In this document: piece by piece, positions 1-8,420 of the stretch | Layout of the letters: the number at the start of each line of letters is the position of its first letter | Position numbering within the stretch: position 1 is the stretch's first letter | Source of the DNA: Stenotrophomonas sp. UBA2629 | GTDB taxonomy: Bacteria > Pseudomonadota > Gammaproteobacteria > Xanthomonadales > Xanthomonadaceae | Direction: 5' to 3' | Length of the DNA: 64,000 nucleotides | Assembly (NCBI GenBank): GCA_002359895.1 | Contig: DEOB01000012.1 | Coordinates: forward strand, 39,080-103,079 | Notes under the pieces: generated by a model | What the model saw: the letters and a program-made list of their open reading frames with translations, nothing else | The model's database searches: none | Told to the model about the DNA's origin: nothing | Made by a program: the position numbers and the translations under genes

Positions 1-2
1 AA

Positions 3-404
3 ACCATCAGCGGTGGTTTGGCCGACCGCGATGCCGGCACGCAGGCCTTGCTGGTGGAGGCACGCGACGCCGCGCGCAACCTCAACACCACCCTCAACAC
101 CGCCAACGGCGCCATCGCGCATCTGGACCAGAACGTGCTGCGGCAGTTGCCCGCCACCCTGGACAAGCTCGATACAAGCCTTGGCAAACTCGATTCTGCG
201 GCAGGCAATGCCGACGCCATCCTTGGCGAGAACCGTGCAGCCATCAACAGTTTCGCCAATGACGGCCTGGCTCAACTCGGACCGACCCTGACCGAACTGC
301 GCGGTTTGATCCGCGACCTGCGCCGCGTCAGCGACCGGCTGGAGAACAACCCGGCCCGTTATCTGCTCGGCCGCGATGCACCGAAGGAGTTTGAGCCCAA
401 ATGA
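3..404 (+). CDS. MCE-family (MlaD/PqiB-like) lipid-transport protein, C-terminal part
   Basis: The gene enters from the left edge; only the last 133 residues are visible and the frame is open to base 3. The segment is Ala/Leu/Asp-rich, amphipathic and probably helical, with repeated Leu-Asp-Thr/Lys patterns (LDKLDTSLGKLDS), as in the long C-terminal helices of MCE proteins. MCE proteins are inner-membrane-anchored periplasmic components of ABC phospholipid transporters. Its stop codon overlaps the start of an ABC-transport auxiliary lipoprotein gene by four bases (ATGA), which is the usual last pair of an mce operon. No MCE domain is visible, so the assignment rests on the helical tail and the neighbour. 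It could also be PqiB-like. Confidence 0.6.
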   Translation, partial: TISGGLADRDAGTQALLVEARDAARNLNTTLNTANGAIAHLDQNVLRQLPATLDKLDTSLGKLDSAAGNADAILGENRAAINSFANDGLAQLGPTLTELRGLIRDLRRVSDRLENNPARYLLGRDAPKEFEPK

Positions 405-1057
405 AGCGCGCCCTGTTGATCAAACTGCTGGCCCCCATCGGCCTGTTGGTACTCTCTGGCTGCTCTGTCCTGGCTGGCGGCGACCGTCAGTCAACCACCA
501 TCTATGCGCCGCAGGTGCGTGTCACCAGCGACCCCGCATGGCCGCAGGTGGATTGGCAGCTGGCCATCGCCAAGCCCAGCGCCGCGCGGCTGGTGGACAG
601 CCCACGCATCAACGTGCGCCCGACACCGGGCGAGCTTGAGGTGTATCGCGGCGCCACCTGGTCGCAGCCGGCCACCGACATGCTGGAAGACACCCTGCTG
701 CGCGGTTTCGAGGACTCCGGCCGGATCAGCGCCGTGGCCCGCATCGCCACCGGCATCCGCTCGGACTACAAGTTGACCACCGACCTGCGCCGGTTCGAGG
801 CCGACTATCGTGGCAGCGACGTACCGGCGGCCACCATCGAACTCAACGCCAAGCTTATCCACAGCATCGACCAGCGCGTGGTGGCCTCACGTACGTTTCT
901 GGTCGTCGAACCGGCAAGCTCCACCGAGCTACCGCACGTCGCAAAGGCCTTTGAAGTCGCGCTGGACAAGGTTTCAACCGAGTTGATCGGCTGGACGTTG
1001 GTCAGCGGTCAGCAGGACAACCATCCGCACGTTGGCCTGAAATCCAGCGGAAAGTAA
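401..1057 (+). CDS. ABC-type transport auxiliary lipoprotein (PqiC/YmbA-like)
   Basis: This 218-residue lipoprotein begins with a signal peptide and lipobox LSGC, so Cys21 would be lipidated. Its length and the pattern after the lipobox (Tyr-Ala-Pro stretch, mixed alpha/beta domain) fit the ABC-type transport auxiliary lipoprotein family (PF03886), which works with MCE proteins in phospholipid traffic between the membranes. It is translationally coupled to the upstream MCE-type gene by an ATGA overlap and closes that operon. Its last 56 bases overlap the 3' end of the convergent alkB-like gene. Family assignment is fairly firm; the exact substrate is not known. Confidence 0.75.
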   Translation: MKRALLIKLLAPIGLLVLSGCSVLAGGDRQSTTIYAPQVRVTSDPAWPQVDWQLAIAKPSAARLVDSPRINVRPTPGELEVYRGATWSQPATDMLEDTLLRGFEDSGRISAVARIATGIRSDYKLTTDLRRFEADYRGSDVPAATIELNAKLIHSIDQRVVASRTFLVVEPASSTELPHVAKAFEVALDKVSTELIGWTLVSGQQDNHPHVGLKSSGK

Positions 1058-1637
1058 GGTTGATACGCTCGCCCACCGGGCGGGCCGTCTTCGGCAGAGC
1101 GTGCTGATAGAAGCGCTGCGTATCGCCGGCCATCACCAGCAGGTCGCCGTGGGCGAGTTCAAACCCGCACTTGGCCGAATGATCATCACGGCGCCGCAGC
1201 ACAAAGCGCCGCGATGCTCCCAAGCTCAAAGACGCGATCACCGGTCGCTGCCCCAATTCCGGCTCGTCATCGCTATGCCAGCCCATGCTGTCACTGCCGC
1301 TGCGGTAACGGTTGATCAGCACACTGTTGAAGGGCGCCGCACAGGCTTGCTGCAGCCGCTCGCTTAACTCCTGTACCGCCGGCGCCCATGGATGCGGAGC
1401 GAAATCCGCACCCGAATAGCGGTAGTGAGCCTCGGCATCCCCCATCCAGCAGCTCAAACGGGGCGAATTCACCCAGCGGCCAAACATGCGGATGCGATGA
1501 ACCTCCCAAGGCACGGATTCCTGCAACGCCTGCAGCAAAGCGTCTGCCTCGGCAGATAGCAACCAGCCGTGAAAGTGGCTGACGCTGGCGTCGGGAAGAT
1601 CGTTAGGGAACAGCATGGTGGTGACCAAGGGCGGCAT
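1002..1637 (-). CDS. AlkB-family 2-oxoglutarate/Fe(II) dioxygenase
   Basis: A 211-residue protein of the ABH2/ABH3-like AlkB class that oxidatively removes alkyl groups from DNA or RNA bases. The iron ligands are visible as His121-x-Asp123 (WHSDD) and His179 (YQHALP). The 2-oxoglutarate-binding arginines are Arg191 and Arg197 in RINLTFR, and NRY at 109-111 is the usual strand before the HxD motif. Two starts are possible. The ATG used here has AAGGG five bases upstream but lies inside a hairpin. An ATG seven codons later (base 1616) gives an N-terminus MLFPND that looks more like a family start. The 3' end overlaps the convergent lipoprotein gene by 56 bases. Confidence 0.85.
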   Translation of the reverse strand: MPPLVTTMLFPNDLPDASVSHFHGWLLSAEADALLQALQESVPWEVHRIRMFGRWVNSPRLSCWMGDAEAHYRYSGADFAPHPWAPAVQELSERLQQACAAPFNSVLINRYRSGSDSMGWHSDDEPELGQRPVIASLSLGASRRFVLRRRDDHSAKCGFELAHGDLLVMAGDTQRFYQHALPKTARPVGERINLTFRWISGQRADGCPADR

Positions 1638-1646
1638 TACCGCCCT
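1624..1646. terminator. hairpin with T-run between scoB and alkB-like gene
   Basis: AAGGGCGG, a five-base loop, then CCGCCCTT followed by T residues on the plus strand. It lies just after the scoB stop on the minus strand. The T-run favours termination of plus-strand transcripts, but the GC-rich stem could also slow minus-strand transcription out of the scoAB operon. It overlaps the longer alternative start of the alkB-like gene. Confidence 0.55.
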
Positions 1647-1659
1647 TTTTGTAGCTCAC

Positions 1660-2292
1660 TCATGCGTGCCGGAACGACACGCCGGTCTTTTCCTTCAACT
1701 CGTCATCGCTGACACCCGGTGCAGCCTCAACCAGCACCAGCCCGTCATCAGTGATATCGAACACGGCCAGGTCGGTGATGATGCGGTCGACCACGCCCAC
1801 GCCGGTCAGCGGCAGCGTACATTCCGGCAGAATCTTGTGCTCGCCGTTCTTGGCGGTGTGCTCCATCAGCACCACCACGCGCTGCACACCGGCCACCAGG
1901 TCCATCGCACCGCCCATGCCTTTGACCATCTTGCCGGGCACCATCCAGTTGGCCAGGTCGCCCTTGGCGGTGACCTGCATGGCACCGAGGATGGCCAAGT
2001 TGATGTGGCCGCCACGGATCATCGCGAACGAATCGTGGCTGCCGAAATAGCTGGCACCAGCACGCGCGGTGACGGTTTGCTTGCCAGCGTTGATCAGATC
2101 GGCATCCACTTCGCTGTCGGTCGGGAACGGGCCGATGCCGAGCAGGCCGTTTTCGGACTGCAGCCACACGTCCACACCTTCGGGAATGTGGTTGGCTACC
2201 AGCGTCGGCAGGCCGATGCCCAGGTTCACATAGGCGCCGTCGGTCAATTCGCGGGCAGCGCGCGCGGCCATTTCATCACGGGTCCAGGCCAT
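1660..2292 (-). CDS. scoB: 3-oxoacid CoA-transferase subunit B
   Basis: Subunit B (210 residues) of the two-subunit succinyl-CoA:3-oxoacid CoA-transferase, which moves CoA from succinyl-CoA to acetoacetate or a similar 3-oxoacid. The catalytic glutamate sits in the SENGLLG motif (WLQSENGLLGIGP), typical of this family, and GIGLPTLV near the N-terminus is also characteristic. It begins two bases after the scoA stop, so the pair is co-transcribed. The known alternative, the PcaIJ 3-oxoadipate transferase, has the same fold and subunit layout; no aromatic-degradation genes are nearby, so the ketone-body/acetoacetate role is preferred. Confidence 0.92.
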   Translation of the reverse strand: MAWTRDEMAARAARELTDGAYVNLGIGLPTLVANHIPEGVDVWLQSENGLLGIGPFPTDSEVDADLINAGKQTVTARAGASYFGSHDSFAMIRGGHINLAILGAMQVTAKGDLANWMVPGKMVKGMGGAMDLVAGVQRVVVLMEHTAKNGEHKILPECTLPLTGVGVVDRIITDLAVFDITDDGLVLVEAAPGVSDDELKEKTGVSFRHA

Positions 2293-2293
2293 T

Positions 2294-3028
2294 TCAGTTC
2301 CCCTCCTGACGCACGGTGCGCTGTTCGATGCGCTTCTCCGGCGTTGCGTTCAATACGATGCGGTCCACATAGATGCCCGGCAGATGCACCTGGTCCGGGT
2401 CGATGGCGCCCAGCGCCACAATCTCTTCGACCTCCACCACGCAGACCTTGCCCGCCATCGCGCAGGCCGGGTTGAAGTTACGTGCGGTCTTACGGAACAG
2501 CAGGTTGCCAGCGGTATCGGCCTTCCATGCTTTGACCAGCGAGACATCGGCCTTGAGCGCGGTTTCCAGCACGTAGTGCTTGCCGTCGATCTCTCGGGTT
2601 TCCTTGCCCTCTGCCACGATCGTGCCGTAGCCGGTGGCGGTGAAGAACGCCGGGATACCGGCGCCCCCGGCGCGCAGGCGCTCGGCCAGCGTGCCCTGCG
2701 GGTTGAATTCCAGTTCCAGCTCGCCGGCCAGGTATTGCCGCTCGAACTCTTTGTTTTCGCCCACATAGGACGAGATCATCTTCTTGATCTGGCGGGTTTC
2801 CAGCAGCTGGCCCAGGCCAAAGCCATCCACACCGGCATTGTTGGAGATGGCTGTCAGGCCCTTGACCCCGCTGTCGCGCAGCGCAGCAATCAATGCTTCG
2901 GGGATGCCGCACAGGCCAAAACCACCTACGGCAAGGGTTTGGCCATCGGCCACGATGCCGGCCAACGCCTGCGCCGCGCTGGCAAAGACCTTGCCGCGTT
3001 GCCCGGCCGGGATTGAGAGATCGCTCAT
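2294..3028 (-). CDS. scoA: 3-oxoacid CoA-transferase subunit A
   Basis: Subunit A (244 residues) of the 3-oxoacid CoA-transferase. The glycine-rich GGFGLCGIPE near residue 37 is the subunit A signature that helps bind CoA and forms the oxyanion hole, and the NPQGTLAERLRAGG motif in mid-protein is also diagnostic. The start at 3028 gives MSDLSIPAG; a longer reading from 3058 adds ten residues with no family character. It precedes scoB by two bases. A 142-base gap separates it from the divergent xanA gene. Confidence 0.92.
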   Translation of the reverse strand: MSDLSIPAGQRGKVFASAAQALAGIVADGQTLAVGGFGLCGIPEALIAALRDSGVKGLTAISNNAGVDGFGLGQLLETRQIKKMISSYVGENKEFERQYLAGELELEFNPQGTLAERLRAGGAGIPAFFTATGYGTIVAEGKETREIDGKHYVLETALKADVSLVKAWKADTAGNLLFRKTARNFNPACAMAGKVCVVEVEEIVALGAIDPDQVHLPGIYVDRIVLNATPEKRIEQRTVRQEGN

Positions 3029-3170
3029 CGCTTCACGCCCACAGTTGTAATGATTCACGCATTCTAGCCATTGTCCGTGGCAAGCCGCCTTGGACGTTCG
3101 TCCAGTCCACAGACAGCTTGCTACCCAATAGCCGACTAAACTAGGCGTCTTTCACCAGCAGGACGCTTGC

Positions 3171-4517
3171 ATGCCCCTTCCCGCCTTCAAGGCTTATGAC
3201 ATCCGTGGCCGCGTGCCCGGCGAACTCAACGAAGACATGGCCCACAAGATCGGCAAAGCGCTTGCGGCTCAGCTTGACGCCGGCCCGGTCGTACTGGGCC
3301 ACGACGTCCGCCTGACCAGCCCGGGCCTGCAGGATGCGCTTGCCGCTGGCCTGCGCGGCGAAGGTCGCCAGGTGATCGACATCGGCCTGTGCGGCACCGA
3401 GGAGGTCTACTTCCAGACCGGCCATCTGCAGGCTGCCGGTGGTGTGATGGTCACCGCCAGCCACAACCCGATGGATTACAACGGCATGAAGCTGGTGCGC
3501 GAACAGGCCAAGCCGATCAGTTCGGACACCGGCCTGTTTGCCATTTCCGATGCTGTAGCCGCCGACGACTCGCAGCCCCAGCCCGCGCGTGCGGACCAGG
3601 TTGCCGAGCACGACAAGAGTGCTTACATCCAGCACCTGCTCAGCTATGTGGATGTGCCCGCATTGAAGCCGCTGAAGCTGGTGGTCAACGCTGGCAATGG
3701 CGGCGCAGGCTCCATCATCGACCTGCTCGCGCCGCACCTGCCGTTTGAGTTCGTGCGCATCTGCCATGAGCCCGATGGCAACTTCCCCAACGGCATCCCC
3801 AATCCGCTGCTGCCGGAAAACCGCGCGGCCACGGCCAATGCGGTGCGCGAGCACAACGCGGATTTCGGCATTGCCTGGGACGGTGATTTCGACCGCTGCT
3901 TCTTCTTCGACCACGAAGGCAACTTCATCGAAGGCTATTACCTGGTCGGCCTGCTGGCACAGGCCATTTTGTCGCGTAATCCGGGCGGCAAGATCGTCCA
4001 CGACCCGCGACTGACCTGGAATACGGTGGAGATGGTTGAAGCCGCCGGCGGCGTTCCGGTGCTGTGCAAGAGCGGCCATGCCTTCATCAAGGAAAAGATG
4101 CGTGCCGAGAACGCTGTCTACGGCGGCGAGATGAGCGCACATCATTACTTCCGCGAGTTCGCCTATGCCGACTCGGGCATGATTCCGTGGCTGCTGATCG
4201 GCGCACTGGTTTCCAGCAGCGGCAAGTCGCTTGCCGCGTTGGTTGAAGACCGCATTGCGCGCTTCCCGTGCAGTGGCGAAATCAACTTCAAGGTCAGCGA
4301 TGCAAAGGCGGCTGTCGAACGCGTCATGGCGCACTTCGCCGCGCAGTCGCCGTCACTGGATCACACTGACGGCATCAGCGCCGATTTCGGCCAATGGCGC
4401 TTCAACCTGCGCAGTTCCAACACCGAGCCGCTGCTGCGCTTGAATGTGGAAACCCGAGGCGACGCTGCGTTACTGGCTGAGCGTACCCGCGAAATTTCTG
4501 ACCTGATCTCTGCCTGA
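3171..4517 (+). CDS. xanA: phosphomannomutase / phosphoglucomutase
   Basis: An alpha-D-phosphohexomutase of 448 residues that interconverts the 6- and 1-phosphates of mannose and glucose, feeding GDP-mannose, dTDP-rhamnose and UDP-glucose synthesis. The phosphorylated catalytic serine is Ser97 in TASHNP, the metal loop is DGDFDR near residue 237, the sugar-binding loop is GGEMSAHHYF, and the phosphate-binding loop is RSSNTEP near the C-terminus. It starts with the typical PAFKAYDIRGR. It is eight bases upstream of xanB, as in the Xanthomonas xanAB operon; the Stenotrophomonas equivalent is called spgM. The protein is needed for LPS core and exopolysaccharide in those relatives. Confidence 0.95.
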   Translation: MPLPAFKAYDIRGRVPGELNEDMAHKIGKALAAQLDAGPVVLGHDVRLTSPGLQDALAAGLRGEGRQVIDIGLCGTEEVYFQTGHLQAAGGVMVTASHNPMDYNGMKLVREQAKPISSDTGLFAISDAVAADDSQPQPARADQVAEHDKSAYIQHLLSYVDVPALKPLKLVVNAGNGGAGSIIDLLAPHLPFEFVRICHEPDGNFPNGIPNPLLPENRAATANAVREHNADFGIAWDGDFDRCFFFDHEGNFIEGYYLVGLLAQAILSRNPGGKIVHDPRLTWNTVEMVEAAGGVPVLCKSGHAFIKEKMRAENAVYGGEMSAHHYFREFAYADSGMIPWLLIGALVSSSGKSLAALVEDRIARFPCSGEINFKVSDAKAAVERVMAHFAAQSPSLDHTDGISADFGQWRFNLRSSNTEPLLRLNVETRGDAALLAERTREISDLISA

Positions 4518-4525
4518 GGAATGTC

Positions 4526-5929
4526 ATGAGCCAAATCCTGCCCGTCATTCTTTCTGGTGGCTCCGGTACCCGGCTGTGGCCACTGTCGCGTGAAGCCTAT
4601 CCCAAGCAGTTCCTGCCGTTGTCCGGCACGCACAGCATGCTGCAGTCCACATGGCTGCGCGTAGCGGGAGTGGCAGCACTGCCTCCGATTGTGGTGGCCA
4701 ATGAATCACACCGCTTTGTGGCTGCCGAGCAGCTGCAGCAGGTGGGAACGACACCGTCGGCCATCCTCTTGGAACCCATTGGCCGCAACACCGCGCCGGC
4801 CATTGCTGCAGCGGCGTTGGAAGCACGTCGCAACGGCGATGATCCGTTGCTGCTGGTGTTGCCCTCGGATCATCTGATCCGCGACGTCGAGCACTTCCAT
4901 CAGGCCATCACCCAAGCCGCTGCCATTGCCGAACAAGGCAAGCTGGTCACTTTCGGCATTCAACCCACCGCACCGGAAACCGGCTACGGCTACATCAAGG
5001 CGGTAGCTGGCGAAGGCGCGCGCGCCATCGAGCGTTTCGTTGAAAAGCCCGACCTGGCTACCGCCGAAGGCTATGTCGCCTCTGGAGAGTACTACTGGAA
5101 CAGCGGCATGTTCCTGTTCCGTGCGTCGCGTTATCTGGAAGAACTGGAGCGTCTGCAGCCGCAGATGCTCGCTGCATGCCGTGCATCGTGGGACAAGGCA
5201 CGTCGCGACAGCGACTTCATTCGTCTGGACGCTGAAGCATTCAAAGCCAGCCCGTCCGACTCCATCGACTATGCGGTGATGGAAAAAACCAACGACGCCT
5301 CGGTGGTGCCGCTGGATGCAGGCTGGAGCGATGTCGGCTCGTGGACTGCATTGCGTGATGTCTCCGAACAGGACGCTGACGGCAATGCGCATCAGGGCGA
5401 CGTGATCGCCATCGACTGCCATAACACCTTCGCCTACGGCGAACGTTTGATCGCAATGGTCGGGCTGGAAGACGTCATCGTCGTTGAAACCGATGACGCG
5501 GTGCTGGTTGGCAAATCCGACCGCATGCAGGAAGTGAAAGATGTCGTCGCACGCTTGAAGGTCGACGGTCGCAGCGAGGCTACCTGGCACCGCAAGGTCT
5601 ACCGCCCTTGGGGCGCGTATGACTCCATCGATCACGGCGAGCGTTTCCAGGTCAAGCGCATCACGGTCAAGCCCGGCGGCACGCTGAGCCTGCAGATGCA
5701 TCATCATCGCGCCGAACATTGGATCGTGGTCAGCGGCACCGCCGAAGTCACGCGTGGCGATGAAGTCCTGCTGCTCACCGAAAACCAGAGCACCTACATC
5801 CCGCTCGGCGTCACTCACCGCCTGCGCAATCCCGGCAAGCTGCCGCTGGAGCTGATTGAAGTGCAGTCCGGCAGCTATCTGGGTGAAGACGATATCGTGC
5901 GCTTTGAGGATACTTACGGCCGCGCTTAA
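4526..5929 (+). CDS. xanB: mannose-1-phosphate guanylyltransferase / mannose-6-phosphate isomerase
   Basis: A bifunctional type II enzyme (467 residues) that isomerises fructose-6-phosphate to mannose-6-phosphate and makes GDP-mannose. The N-terminal nucleotidyltransferase domain has the pyrophosphorylase signature GGSGTRLWPLSR at residues 11-22 and PKQF at 26-29; FVEKP lies in the middle. The C-terminal third is the cupin isomerase, with metal-binding histidines in QMHHHRAEHW and the sequence PGGTLSLQMH. It follows xanA directly and precedes a strong bidirectional terminator shared with rmlD. GDP-mannose would supply LPS core and O-antigen, and possibly GDP-rhamnose or fucose elsewhere. Confidence 0.96.
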   Translation: MSQILPVILSGGSGTRLWPLSREAYPKQFLPLSGTHSMLQSTWLRVAGVAALPPIVVANESHRFVAAEQLQQVGTTPSAILLEPIGRNTAPAIAAAALEARRNGDDPLLLVLPSDHLIRDVEHFHQAITQAAAIAEQGKLVTFGIQPTAPETGYGYIKAVAGEGARAIERFVEKPDLATAEGYVASGEYYWNSGMFLFRASRYLEELERLQPQMLAACRASWDKARRDSDFIRLDAEAFKASPSDSIDYAVMEKTNDASVVPLDAGWSDVGSWTALRDVSEQDADGNAHQGDVIAIDCHNTFAYGERLIAMVGLEDVIVVETDDAVLVGKSDRMQEVKDVVARLKVDGRSEATWHRKVYRPWGAYDSIDHGERFQVKRITVKPGGTLSLQMHHHRAEHWIVVSGTAEVTRGDEVLLLTENQSTYIPLGVTHRLRNPGKLPLELIEVQSGSYLGEDDIVRFEDTYGRA

Positions 5930-5952
5930 ATCTGCTGCAGATTCGGCATGCC

Positions 5953-5988
5953 AAACAAAACCCCGAGCTTACCCGGGGTTTTGTTTAT
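5953..5988. terminator. bidirectional terminator between xanB and rmlD
   Basis: A perfect 13-base inverted repeat (AAACAAAACCCCG and its complement) with an eight-base loop. A-rich and T-rich ends lie on both sides, so it can stop xanAB transcripts from the left and rmlBACD transcripts from the right. It sits exactly between the two convergent operons. Confidence 0.9.
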
Positions 5989-5992
5989 CTAC

Positions 5993-6898
5993 TCATGCTT
6001 TGGCAGAAACCAGCTCGCCAATGACCTGCCGCAGCCCTTGCTCCCAAGACGGCAGCACGATGCCGAAGTCCTGCTGCAGCTTGTGGTTGTCGAGCACCGA
6101 CCACGAAGGACGTCTGGCCGGTGTTGGGTACTCGGCGCTACTGATCGCCTGCACCGTCGGTGTTTTCGCAAGCAATCCCGCACGCTTTGCCTCTTTGAAG
6201 ATCGCCTCGGCAAAGCCATGCCAACTGGTCTGCCCGGAGGCGGTCAGATGCCACGTCCCCGAAAGCTGCCCTGCATGCTGCAACGCCTGCACGGTGACAT
6301 CGGCAATCAGTGCGGCAGAGGTCGGCGTGCCGATCTGATCGGCCACCACACGCAATTCATCGCGATCAGCGCCGACGCGCAGCATTGTGCGCAGGAAATT
6401 GGCGCCGTGTGACGCATACACCCATGCGGTGCGGAAGATCAGATGGCGCCCACCCGCCGCACGCACGGCCTCTTCACCATCGCGCTTGCTGGTGCCATAC
6501 ACACCCAACGGTGCGGTGGCTTCCTCTTCACGGTATGGCGCAGTGCCTTCACCATTGAAGACGTAGTCGGTGGAGTAATGCACCATCGGCACGCCATGTG
6601 CAGCACACCACTGCGCGATCACTCCCGGCGACCGCGCGTTGGCGAGGAAAGCTGCTTCCGGCTCCTGCTCGGCACGATCCACGGCGGTGTAGGCCGCCGC
6701 ATTGACGACCACCGAAGGACGCAGGCGATCCAGCAATGCAGGTAGGCTTTCGGGCTGCGCGAAATCCGCCAGCTCACAGGCGCGACCATCCGGCAGACTG
6801 CCGCTGCGTGTTGTGGCGATCACATCACCCAACGGCGCCAAGGCACGCAGCAACTCCTGGCCTACCTGTCCGTTGCCACCAAAGACAAGCACCGTCAC
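5993..6898 (-). CDS. rmlD: dTDP-4-dehydrorhamnose reductase
   Basis: The last enzyme of dTDP-L-rhamnose synthesis (301 residues); it reduces the 4-keto group with NAD(P)H. The Rossmann motif GGNGQVGQ is at residues 7-14, and the catalytic YGTSKRDGE (Tyr-x3-Lys) is near residue 130. It is last in the operon rmlB-rmlA-rmlC-rmlD, overlaps the rmlC stop by four bases, and ends at a shared terminator. dTDP-rhamnose is a common O-antigen and core sugar in xanthomonads. Confidence 0.95.
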   Translation of the reverse strand: MTVLVFGGNGQVGQELLRALAPLGDVIATTRSGSLPDGRACELADFAQPESLPALLDRLRPSVVVNAAAYTAVDRAEQEPEAAFLANARSPGVIAQWCAAHGVPMVHYSTDYVFNGEGTAPYREEEATAPLGVYGTSKRDGEEAVRAAGGRHLIFRTAWVYASHGANFLRTMLRVGADRDELRVVADQIGTPTSAALIADVTVQALQHAGQLSGTWHLTASGQTSWHGFAEAIFKEAKRAGLLAKTPTVQAISSAEYPTPARRPSWSVLDNHKLQQDFGIVLPSWEQGLRQVIGELVSAKA

Positions 6899-7452
6899 GG
6901 CATGTAGACCGGGAGACGATCTTCGGCGATGTCCTTCAGGAACGGCGCAGCCTCATCCTTGGCCGAAAGCGTCGGGCCACTGATCGGCCAATCCACACCG
7001 ATGTCGGCGTCGTTCCAACGCACGCCAGCGTCAACCTCCTTCACGTACACATCGGTGCAAAGATAGTTGAAGAGTGCACGCTCGGACAGCACGGCGAAGC
7101 CATGCGCAAAGCCTTCTGGAATCCAGAACTGGCGTTTGTTTTCGCCGCTCAGCACCACGGCTTCCCACTTGCCGAAGGTCGGTGAACCGCGACGGATATC
7201 CACCGCCACATCGTAGACCTCGCCTTCCAGCACGCTGACCAGCTTGCCTTGCGGACGCGGCCACTGGTAATGCAAGCCGCGCAGCACGCCCTTGCTTGAA
7301 GCCGAGACGTTGCTCTGTACGAACTTGTCCGGCAGGCCCAATGCCTTGAAGCGCTCGGCATTCCAGGTTTCAAAAAAGAAGCCACGCTCGTCACCAAACA
7401 CTGACGGCTCGATGACCACGCAACCGGGCATGCCAGTTTCAATTACTTTCAC
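6895..7452 (-). CDS. rmlC: dTDP-4-dehydrorhamnose 3,5-epimerase
   Basis: A cupin epimerase (185 residues) that converts dTDP-4-keto-6-deoxy-D-glucose into the L-lyxo form. Hallmarks are FGDERGFFFETWN near residue 20, the catalytic-histidine strand LRGLHYQ near residue 60, and WIPEGFAHGFAVLSE. ATGA overlaps couple it to rmlA before and rmlD after. It shares its substrate with the WecE-type aminotransferase encoded at 15.99 kb, so the two pathways would compete at this branch point. Confidence 0.96.
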   Translation of the reverse strand: MKVIETGMPGCVVIEPSVFGDERGFFFETWNAERFKALGLPDKFVQSNVSASSKGVLRGLHYQWPRPQGKLVSVLEGEVYDVAVDIRRGSPTFGKWEAVVLSGENKRQFWIPEGFAHGFAVLSERALFNYLCTDVYVKEVDAGVRWNDADIGVDWPISGPTLSAKDEAAPFLKDIAEDRLPVYMP

Positions 7453-8336
7453 GGAACAATTCCTCGTTCAACCAGCTTTTGAAGGTACTGCCCGTAGCCA
7501 TTCTTCAGCAGTGGCGCCGCCAGTGCTTCAAGTTGCTCGGCACTGATCCAGCCTTGACCAAACGCGATCTCTTCCGGGCAGCAAACCTGCAGTCCCTGAC
7601 GCGTCTGGATGGTCTCAATGAAGTTGGAGGCTTCCAGCAACGACTGGTGTGTACCGGTATCCAACCATGCATAACCACGGCCCAGCGCTTCGAGCTGCAG
7701 CGAGCCTTCATCGAGATAACGCTGATTGAGATCCGTTATTTCCAGTTCGCCACGCGGCGAAGGCTTCAACGCGGCCGCATAGTCGCTGGCATTGCCGTCA
7801 TAGAAGTACAGGCCGGTGACCGCATAGTTCGAGCGCGGCTTCTCCGGCTTTTCGACGAGACCGACCACCTTGCCGTTCTTATCGAACTCGGCAACGCCGT
7901 AGCGCTCCGGATCATTGACCCAGTAACCGAATACGGTGGCACCCTGCTGCTGAGCATCGGCACGCTTGAGCACATCGCGCAGGCCATGCCCATGGAAAAT
8001 ATTGTCGCCCAGCACCAAGCAGCTCGGCTTGCCACCGACAAAATCGCGACCAATCAAATACGCCTGCGCCAAGCCATCCGGGCTGGGCTGCACGGCGTAT
8101 TGGATGTTCATGCCCCACTGCGAACCATCGCCCAGCAACTGCTGGAACAGCGCCTGCTCATGCGGCGTATTGATGATCAGCACATCGCGGATGCCGGCCA
8201 GCATCAGCACACTGAGCGGGTAATAGATCATCGGCTTGTCGTACACCGGCAGCAGCTGCTTGCTGACGCCCTTGGTGATCGGATACAGCCGCGTGCCGGA
8301 ACCACCGGCAAGAATGATGCCCTTGCGTTGCGTCAT
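7449..8336 (-). CDS. rmlA: glucose-1-phosphate thymidylyltransferase
   Basis: Makes dTDP-glucose from glucose-1-phosphate and dTTP (295 residues). The nucleotidyltransferase signature GGSGTRLYPITKGVSKQL is at residues 11-28, followed by YDKPMIYYPLS; the active-site region GDNIFHG lies near residue 110 and VVGLVEKP near 160. The substrate arises from the XanA mutase reaction, which links this operon to xanAB across the shared terminator. It overlaps rmlC by four bases. Confidence 0.97.
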   Translation of the reverse strand: MTQRKGIILAGGSGTRLYPITKGVSKQLLPVYDKPMIYYPLSVLMLAGIRDVLIINTPHEQALFQQLLGDGSQWGMNIQYAVQPSPDGLAQAYLIGRDFVGGKPSCLVLGDNIFHGHGLRDVLKRADAQQQGATVFGYWVNDPERYGVAEFDKNGKVVGLVEKPEKPRSNYAVTGLYFYDGNASDYAAALKPSPRGELEITDLNQRYLDEGSLQLEALGRGYAWLDTGTHQSLLEASNFIETIQTRQGLQVCCPEEIAFGQGWISAEQLEALAAPLLKNGYGQYLQKLVERGIVP

Positions 8337-8420
8337 TTCAAGATTTCCTTTTGACCAGGTGCCGTGTCACCCGTCACCAAGCCGCATGCGCGACTTGACC
8401 ACAGCGACAACAATGCAAAA

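Noticed and set aside
3141..4334. Minus-strand open frame opposite xanA
   Set aside because: Antisense shadow; xanA has all four active-site loops.
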